Made by a program: the position numbers and the translations under genes
Shown: in pieces, positions 56,501 through 64,000 of the stretch
Numbering within the stretch: the stretch's first letter is position 1
Layout: every line of letters starts with the position of its first letter
The notes under the pieces: generated by a model
Told to the model about the DNA's origin: nothing
The model's database searches: none
The model's input: the letters and a program-made list of their open reading frames with translations, nothing else
NCBI GenBank assembly: GCA_003313425.1
Contig: NHZP01000006.1
Coordinates: 620,001 to 684,000, forward strand
Reading direction: 5' to 3'
Length of the DNA: 64,000 nucleotides
DNA from: Pseudopyrenochaeta lycopersici
Lineage: Eukaryota > Ascomycota > Dothideomycetes > Pleosporales > Pseudopyrenochaetaceae

Positions 56501-59380
56501 ATAAAGTAGTTACTAGGTAAAGTATAGGACCTAGGATACTCTAATAGAGTGTATAAGTAATAATATTTTAATACAGCTTAGGAATTCGTTTATTTTAATG
56601 TAATTATTTACATTCTTTGCTCTATTTACATTCTTCTCCTGTTAAATATAAAGGCTAGAGGCTAAGAGATAGAGATACTAAGAGATTATTAGCTGTAATA
56701 ATTACTACTGCCTAAACTAGACTAATATATGCCCCTAACTAGTCTAGTATTATTCCTCCTTAACTTCTAGATTAGAGAAGCCCTAGAAATCTGTCTTATT
56801 AGACTAATTACTACTAGGTTCCTCGCTACTAGTCTTGTACTTATTTTCTCCTTTATTATATATAGCGTTAATCTTAGAGTTATAGTTAACCTCTACCTTA
56901 TATTTATTACTATTATCGCCCATAACATATAGCATACTACTCTTAAGTAAGATATCTTCCCTACTAGACACAGTATTAAAGATAGGCGTAGGCTTACGTT
57001 GTCTAGTGTAATTAGCACACAACTGCTATAAAACAATATAATAAAACTTACTGCTACTTATTATTAGCTACTACTACTAACTCTTCTGTAGTAAGTTCTT
57101 TTACAAACTCTTACTATTTAGCTTCAGCCTCTTTACTCTTAAAGGTATTGCTGTTAAGCTTTACTAAGCTATCTTAATAGGTTTTGCGCATAATTTTTTC
57201 TAGGACACTACTAATTCTAAAAACTCGCGTAATTCTATAGCCTAGCTGCTATATACTTAAAGAGCGTTAAGTAGTAGTAGAGATCTTCTCTAAGGCTCTT
57301 TAGTACTCTTAAAGAGAGGCTTTATAATTTAGCTTCTCCTATTTTAAGTGTACTTAACTAAGCTAAGATTCTAGCTATTTACCTAAAGACTGTAAGTAAG
57401 GATATATAATAAATAACTATTATAACTTACTACTCTTTTAATCCTTTAAGCGCTAGTTATAAAGTTTCTCTATCTCTTTATTAAGATATTATTTCTTTAT
57501 ACCTTTAAGCAGAGACGTATATTTAGCCTTCTTCTCTAGCCTCTTCTTAAGCGCGCTTTTAGCAGAATAATCTAAAGCATTAGCGCTTTTAATAGCTTTA
57601 GTCTCTATATCGCGAAAGGCAGCTTAATCTCTCTACTAAATTGCGCAGGTATTATTACTTAGTTCGCCTTTAAATAGTACTAATAGATTAGTAGGGCGAC
57701 CTTTACAGGAACTAATCTAGCTATGTATAGAGATAACATAGTTAACCTCCTGCTCTTTAGAAGCAAACCCCTATTTTAATTAGTATATATATACTGTAAT
57801 AATAGGCTAGGATAAATACTGCTGTAAGCTTCTCCTATTTATTACTATTAAATCTAACTAGTATATTATACTAAATATTTAGAAGTAGACCCTTAGGGCT
57901 ATCTAGATAGTTAGTGTCTTTAATTAGCTCCTGTTTAATAGGTGTAGAAGCTATTACGCAGGAATTATAATAAATATACGTAATAATTAAGTAGTAAGTA
58001 GTTTAGTGTCTAATAACAGAGATATAGAAGTAATAAGAGAAGCCTTTAAGTTATTATGTAGTAAGGTAAAGGTAAGAGCAAACAGCAGGCTACACAGGTA
58101 GCCTATGCGCTGCGCTAGTAAGTAGAATAGGTGCCTACCTACGTACAACCTCTAAAAAAAGTTAGATTACTATAAAAATAGGATTAATTAAAAGCTTGTA
58201 TTAAGTTCTACAGTCCTATAGTTTATTATAAAAGTTTATCGCAGCGTTACTGCACTATACGCCGGGAGAGCCTGTTTGCTAGCTATATTAACTTGCTCTT
58301 ACCTTTACCTTCACCTTTACTAAAGGTGACATATCAGTCCAATAAGCTCGATTTCTGCTTTCTTCCTCTACCTATCTACACTAAATTTCTACCTCTATAA
58401 TCAGCTGCGCTCTATTAAATTTACTACTCTCTATTAAGTTAAATATAATAGCTAGAACCAGACCTCCTCCTAAGCGTCTAACAACTAGCAGCAAGGCTCC
58501 TAGGAAGACTGTAACTGGCGGCAGTATGCCTGTAAAGGATCTAGCTAGTAAATCTGCGCGAAAGATAATAACTACTTCTAATACAGTTAAGAAAAAGCGT
58601 CGCTAGAAGCTAGGCAGTAAGTTATCACAGTTTCTTATTATAGTTATAAGCTAATTATTTGCAGCAGTAGTAATTTAAGAGATTAAAAGATACTAAAAGT
58701 CTACTAATCTGCTTATTCGCAAGCTTCTGTTCTCCCGCCTTATCTATAAAATAGCCTAAGAGTTTTAGTAAGGACTGCGCTTCTAGAGTAGTGTAATTAA
58801 GGCTCTCTAAGAGTTAGTTAAGTCGTTTCTAGTTAGTTATTTTAAAGGTAACTATCGCCTTAATATTTTTATTATATATATACTAATTTTTAGTAGACTG
58901 TATAATAAATATAATCTATGTAAAGAGAGTTACTATTTAGTATAAGGATTCTGCGTTAGTAAGGCAATACTATAACAGGTTTCTACTAGATTTCTTCTAA
59001 TAGGTATTAGTTTTCTCTAGGTAGTAGTCTTCTTTAGGCAGTAGATTTATCTAGCAGTAGCTTTCTCTAAGCAGTTATAATGTATAAATTATAATTTGCG
59101 ACAGTTCCTAAACAATACAGCAACCCTTAAACTATAATAATTAGCTGTAGTAAATACCTAACCCTAATTAGTTAGTAGTAACCCTAATATAAAAAACGTG
59201 ATTACTTAGACCTAAGCTAACCTCACCCTAATAACCCTAGCCCTAACCTCAACCTATTCACAGTAACCTTAACCTATACCTATCACTAGCGTATAAAGAT
59301 TGGGTATAGAGCTGGGTTGGGTACGGGTCTTATGTAATCAAACCCAACCCAGCCCCAACCTATACCCATTTGCTACCCTA
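53503..59380 (-). mobile_element. hAT transposon inserted in the Gypsy element
   Basis: 5,878 bp with inverted termini TAGGGTGGCAAATGGGT (left) and, reverse-complemented, TAGGGTAGCAAATGGGT (right), flanked by the 8-bp duplication CTCTTTAR typical of hAT elements. Just inside the left end a GGTTGGGGTTGGGTCGCACG subterminal unit is doubled (about 53571-53632). The right end has related CCCAACC words. Coding sequence is on the minus strand and RIPed. The size is large for a fungal hAT, so further nested DNA inside is possible. Confidence 0.85.
54600..54850 (-). pseudogene. hAT transposase fragment, RIPed
   Basis: Minus-strand frame reads ITEELGKDLENRDNKE, then LAVVKAAAKKS, then LKLSKYYSKTEVERGYLFNCATIL with stops at expected Gln/Trp codons. 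The KYY...YL.NCATILD pattern matches the region before the dimerisation domain of hAT transposases. The dimerisation domain itself was not located. A 72-codon minus frame at 56804-57022 may be more of the same element but has no clear motif. Confidence 0.5.
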
Positions 59381-59388
59381 CTCTTTAG
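59381..59388 (+). repeat. 8-bp target-site duplication, right copy
   Basis: CTCTTTAG directly after TTTGCTACCCTA, matching CTCTTTAA at 53495-53502. Confidence 0.85.
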
Positions 59389-61500
59389 GCTTTACTATAG
59401 GCAGGGTACTATTATAAGAAGATAAGTAAGGAACCCTTTATATAGTAGCTTACCTCTTAAGGAAATTTCTAGCGTATAAGAGTAACTACCTAATTTATAA
59501 TAAGAAGTTACTAGTAGTTATTACATGCCTAAATAAATAGGACGCAGAACTCTATAGTATATAAGAATTTAAAGTAATTACTAACTATAAGAACCTAGAG
59601 TACTTTATAAAGAAGTAAAAGATAACAGAATAACATGTATAATAGTTAGTCTACCTATTATAGTTTAATAATATAAAGCTGCAGTACTGTCTAGGTAAGG
59701 AGAACACTTAAGTAGACGCACTATCTAGAAGAGACTAGGACCTACTATAAGGAACAGACAACAGCCGCCTAGTAAGTAGAGAGTTTGTTATGTTAGTACT
59801 AGCCTAACAGTAAGATCTAACAGTTATAGGGGTCGTACGAACCCTTACGTTAACCCTTAACAGCTTAATTATAGCTAAGTCCTTACTAAAAGCTCTAATC
59901 CTTAAGGACTTAATTGCTAAACACTAGGACTAAGCTATATAAGATAACTTAACCTATTAGGAAGTCTATAACGCTATAAAGCTAGGTACTAGGTCGCTAC
60001 CTAGTATAATAAAGAAACTTACTATATTACTAGGAGATTGTACGATTAACTTAGAGAGAAAGCTCTAATAGAGATCTAGGATCTAGGTGCCTAAAAATAA
60101 ACCCTTTTATACGGGAATTATCTAGCAAGCATATCTAGCTATGTAAATAGGTTACCTAGGAAGAGAAGAAACGTACTGCACGCTAGCTAGTACCTAGTAC
60201 TAGCTAGGTATAAGTAAAAACGCCCGCTAATTTGTACAGAATTACAGCTTATATAGACAAAGCACTCTGTAGAGAGATAGTAAGCACAGATACCTACGCC
60301 TGTTACTAGTACCTAGTTGTACGTAGCAAGACTTAATAGTTAACTTTATTACTAGTCTACTACTGTCGTCTAGCTACACTAACTTAATAGTAGTTAAAGA
60401 CTGCTTAGGTAAAGGCGTAATACTAATCCTACTTAAGATAATTAAAGCAGATAATATAGCCTAGGTATTTGTACGAGAAGTCTTCTACTACTACAGGCTC
60501 CCTAGGTCTATTATATTAGACAGGGGCACGTAATTTATAAGTAAACTATAGAGAAAAATCTGCAAACTCTTAGGAGTATAGAGGAACCTATTAACAGCCT
60601 ACTACCTATAAACAGACAGTACTATAGAACGCGTGAATAGTAATATTAAAGTAGTTAGTTAAATCTTTTGTAACTATAACTAGAACAACTAGGTAACGCT
60701 ATACCTAATCCTTAAGCTAGTACTAAATACTTGTACGAACTCCTCTACAGGCGTCGCTCCTTTCTTCCTTCTACACAGCTATCTAAACTCGCCCTTCCTA
60801 GAGCTACCTAAGAAATTAGCTAGCAGCAACCTACTTAATAGAGTAACACCCCCTAGCAAATAAGCAGAAAGCATTATATAAACGCTAAAATAAGCTGCTA
60901 ACTAGGCTATCTTAGCTATAACACACGCTTAATAATAATAGGAAGCACAGGCGAATAAGACACGTCGCCTAGCTCCTAAGTATAAGGTTAGAGACTAGGT
61001 ATAGTTAGACCTTAGGCACGTACGAACTACACGCAGAAGTAAGAAACTTAACTAGAAAAGTAAGAAGTACTAAGTCGCCCGCGTATAAGACTCTTATTAG
61101 GTTAAGCTTTATATACTATAGAGAACTAAATTATACTATATAGAGAAGCTAAGACTAGCTACTAAAGACCCCTTCCTATTATAATAAACTAACAACTTAA
61201 ACCCTGCTTCTATTATCGTATAAGATAATAACCTACAGGACGACTACTTTAAATAGGTAATTAAAAACATCTAAGATAAGCGCTTACAAAATTAATATAA
61301 CAAGTTCTATATAAAATAAGAGGGGTACTATAACCTAACTTAGGAGCTAGAAGAGAAACTTATTACTACAGAAGCCTATAAGAAATAGAGGACTTATACA
61401 CAGCCTATATAGCTACTATCTAGGAAACTACTAAAAGGTTAGAGAAATAAGCTAGTATAAGCTAACTAACCCTATATAAGGCTCTCTAACCTAAGACGTC
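59381..61500 (+). pseudogene. Gypsy pol continued: RNase H and integrase, RIPed
   Basis: Continues the element broken at 53502. RNase H-like: FTIGRVLLQEDK, then NYLIYNKKLLVVITCL, then FKVITNYKNLEYF (about 59,390-59,610). Integrase: H2C2-type zinc region YLGREETYCTLASTQYQLG with decayed ligands (about 60,150), then DRGTxFISKL, TDSTIERVNSNIKVV and ELPKKLASSNLLN (60,510-60,840). A KVGDWVWLDL-like terminal segment lies near 60,990. Stops are frequent and fit RIP of Trp and Gln codons. Confidence 0.82.
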
Positions 61501-61958
61501 TAAGAAACGTTTATCCTCCTTAGGCTTAGTAAGGACTTAACTCTAACCTTAACTACGCTAAGAAACAGAGACTCTATTAGAAGGTAGGAGAGGTAGAGCA
61601 CGCCTAGCTATATAAGACGCACTATAATCCTACTACACGTAATTAGAGTAAGCCTTACTCTACTTACTAGTAATAGAGACATACCTAGTAAAGGCTGTAA
61701 ACGTACAACGCTCTTATATAGCCTTAGTATAGTTATTAGAATAGAAGTTAGCGTTAAGGGAACTGCGGCTATAAATAAGGTAGGCTTTAAGGTAAGATTA
61801 ATAACTAGAAAGGAGTTACTAAGCATTAATTATATAATAAGCGATAATAGAAAAGAAATTATTAAGACTATAGCCCTACTAAGCATTATATAGAGATTAA
61901 TTAATAGGATAAAGGAAGAATTTAGTAATGCGAACTAGCTTAGGCTAAATAATATTAG
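61501..61958. mobile_element. Gypsy 3' region, RIPed
   Basis: AT-rich, stop-filled sequence between the integrase end and the next LTR. The 72-codon minus-strand frame here (61608-61826) has no recognisable features and is taken as chance. Confidence 0.4.
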
Positions 61959-62229
61959 TGTTAGGATCTGGAATCCCGGACAGGGAGGGGGAGCCTCAGG
62001 TACTGGCAGCCAGTTAGGGGGCGCCAGTGTTCCACTCTGTCACGTGTCACGTGACCGCTCGCTCTGCCAAGGACGAGCGCTCGCAGCGCTCGCAGCGAGC
62101 GCGACGAGCGCGTTATGTATATAGATTACTACAATAAACCCTTATAGCTTATTATGTTTAACTTAATATTATACTCTATAGTATAGTGATAGCAATACTA
62201 ATTATTCTTAACTCTTAGTACTCTTTACA
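61959..62229 (+). repeat. Candidate LTR with GC-rich un-RIPed 5' half
   Basis: Starts TGTTAGGATCTGGAATCCCG; an end at CTCTTTACA (62229) gives TG...CA over 271 bp. The first 155 bp are GC-rich, with a doubled CACGTG palindrome (about 62039-62054) and a GCGCTCGC/GCGAGCGC inverted pair (62077-62102). From about 62115 it turns AT-rich. It lies before a gag, so it may be the 5' LTR of the following element, or the 3' LTR of the preceding one. Confidence 0.5.
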
Positions 62230-62399
62230 GAAGCGCCCTCTTACTGTCTTAGTATTAAACCCCTTTCTATCTAGTCCCTTACTCTATCCTAGAGAACTAA
62301 CCTTGTAATCTTATTAGTTATCCTTACTAATAGCTTTTAAGATTCTTTACACTTTAAACACTCTTAAGATAAGTAATACTTATATAGAAAACGCGGCCT

Positions 62400-64000
62400 A
62401 CTATGCTACTAGGCCAGGTAACGCTGTCGCTAAACTGGACCTCTTCTATAGAGATTAATTTAAGCTCGAAGAATAGTTACTCTAGTTTAACCTGTTCTTT
62501 AAGTTTAATATAACTACCATAGATAACGATGACTAAGTAGTACTTATAACGAGCTATATAAGGGGCGAAGCTGCTAAATAGGTGAAGCCTTACCTAGTTA
62601 AGTACTTAGCTGAAGGAACTAAACCTAAGGAACTAATCTAGATGTTCGAAGATACAGGAGAATTTAAGACACGTATGTAATAAGCGTTTAGGCTGCTAAA
62701 TAAGACTACTATCGCGGAACGTAAAATTTAGAATATACAATAAACCTAGTCTGCAGCTAACTACGCTAACGAGTTTTTAGGGTATGCTAGACAAACTAAC
62801 TAGAACGACGACACCCTAAAAACTATGTATAAACAAGGCCTAAAAGCAGACGTTTAGACTAAGCTAATACGCTCTAGCATAGGCATTAACACGCTAAATA
62901 ACTTAATTAATAAAACTATCTAACTAGATATAGAACTCTATAAGCTCTGTATGCGACTTAGAAGATAACTACTAGGATAAATAAAAGAAGATAAGAAACC
63001 CTAGAAAGATTATCGTAATAAGCTAAATAATAGTTGCCTATAATATTAGCAGCAGCTATAAGGAGTGCCTAGGCAGTATATGTTAGGGGGCCCTAAGGCA
63101 ATGTATCTAGATAATCTTAATAAGGAGAAGTTAGGTAAGGGCGGGAAGAAAAAAGAAATAACCTGCTTTAACTGTAATAAGAAAGGCTATATAGCTAAAG
63201 ACTGTAGATAAAAGAATAAAGTAACCCCCTAGATTAATATGTTAGCTGTAAAAGAAGAAAACAGCGATAATAAAATATAGGAAGTTATTATAAACTAAGA
63301 GGAAAGGGCTTAAGACACGAATATACTATAGCTACCTCTCTAGGAACCTACTAGGAAGGGGATTCTAGGAACTTAGTATAGTAATAAGGAAGAAGAGAGT
63401 AGCAGCTCTCTATCTCTAGTCTGCAAAAATACTAAGGAAGACCTTAATAATACTATAGTGCTCTTAACTAAGGATTAGAAAAAGGAGAACTTCTAGAAAC
63501 GTTATTAACTAGGAACTCTAAGGCTATTAACACCTATAGAGGCAGAAAAAGATATTACAGAACTTAACTGCTAACTATACGCGCAACACATGTACAAAGT
63601 ATAATATATTAACGCGTTAACCCTAGAAGAATAGGAAGCAGCTATAAAATAAGGAATAAGTATAATTATTCTAGCTAAACAAGCGATGTAAGACATATTA
63701 CAGGAATATTACTGTTACCCTAAATATTATATAAAGATAATATAAAAATAGGCGGAAAAAGCTAAAGAAGTATAGCAACCTATAAGTGTTAGGGACGCAC
63801 TATAGAAACTTTAACGAGCTAGATAAATATAGGTACTAGAACCCCTAGTAGTTAAGACCCCTAAATATATACTACAACGCTAAATAATGCTACTACTAAT
63901 ATAGGAAGACGCCTTCTATATACTAAACACTAAGAACCTAGTATAATAAGGGTATCTTTAAGTTAACTCCTATAGTAAAATTATACTTATAGACAGTATG
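62400..64000 (+). pseudogene. Second LTR retrotransposon gag-pol start, RIPed, cut by window end
   Basis: Plus-strand gag remnant: FEDTGEFKTRM, NKTTIAERKI, ANYANEFLGYARQT, TMYKQGLKADV and INTLNNLINKTI (about 62,640-62,930). A zinc knuckle follows at about 63,160-63,215 as CFNCNKKGYIAKDC. The usual His is Tyr, which a single C-to-T change explains. Polar sequence then leads toward protease/pol, which lies beyond the window. Stops occur at expected Gln/Trp positions. Gag similarity suggests Ty3/Gypsy. Confidence 0.75.

Noticed and set aside
61608..61826. 72-codon hydrophobic minus-strand frame
   Set aside because: Lies in RIPed Gypsy sequence; AT-rich antisense codons give Leu/Ile runs by chance.
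1..64000. CRISPR arrays and bacterial operon signals
   Set aside because: No regularly spaced direct repeats with unique spacers; the gene structure is plainly eukaryotic.

Overview
The window reads as nuclear DNA of a filamentous ascomycete. Short spliceosomal introns (about 45-130 bp, GT-AG, one GC-AG) interrupt most genes. The products (sphingolipid C9-methyltransferase, eisosome protein Eis1, AA9 polysaccharide monooxygenase, HET-domain protein) are typical of Pezizomycotina, and the repeats carry the C-to-T / G-to-A decay of repeat-induced point mutation (RIP). The split into GC-normal gene blocks and AT-rich repeat blocks fits Dothideomycetes/Pleosporales; that placement is inference.

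Layout. About 1-33,200 is a gene-dense, GC-normal block of core genes: sphingolipid C9-methyltransferase (-), a tyrosine-phosphatase-like protein (-), EIS1 (+), clathrin heavy chain (+), a secreted AA9 LPMO (+), pyruvate carboxylase (+), a CDK7/Kin28-like kinase (-), a U1A/U2B''-type snRNP protein (+), adenine deaminase (+), a gamma-glutamylcyclotransferase-like membrane protein (-) and a cytochrome P450 (-). From about 33,200 to 46,900 accessory genes (NmrA-like oxidoreductase, luciferase-like flavin monooxygenase, HET-ankyrin protein) sit between RIP-decayed DNA transposons. From about 46,900 to 64,000 I find no intact gene, only nested, RIP-degraded LTR retrotransposons and a 5.9-kb hAT transposon inserted in a Gypsy pol region.

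The most striking feature is inside pyruvate carboxylase. The intron after the residues GDML is about 1.6 kb instead of 50-130 bp. It contains a complete same-strand gene (21,742-22,900, one intron, 364 aa) combining a GIY-YIG-nuclease-like segment with two C2H2 zinc fingers. A nuclease-plus-DNA-binding protein inside an intron of an essential nuclear gene resembles the arrangement of group I intron homing-endonuclease genes, but here the host intron is spliceosomal.

The core genes serve unrelated housekeeping roles (membrane lipid and cortex organisation, vesicle traffic, anaplerosis, transcription, splicing, purine salvage) and do not form a pathway cluster. The repeat half shows layered history: RIP-marked terminal repeats, target-site duplications, un-RIPed islands, and what looks like an orphaned promoter with a six-codon reading frame at the edge of the repeat block. 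Exon coordinates were worked out by hand from reading frames and splice consensus; no alignment or database search was available.
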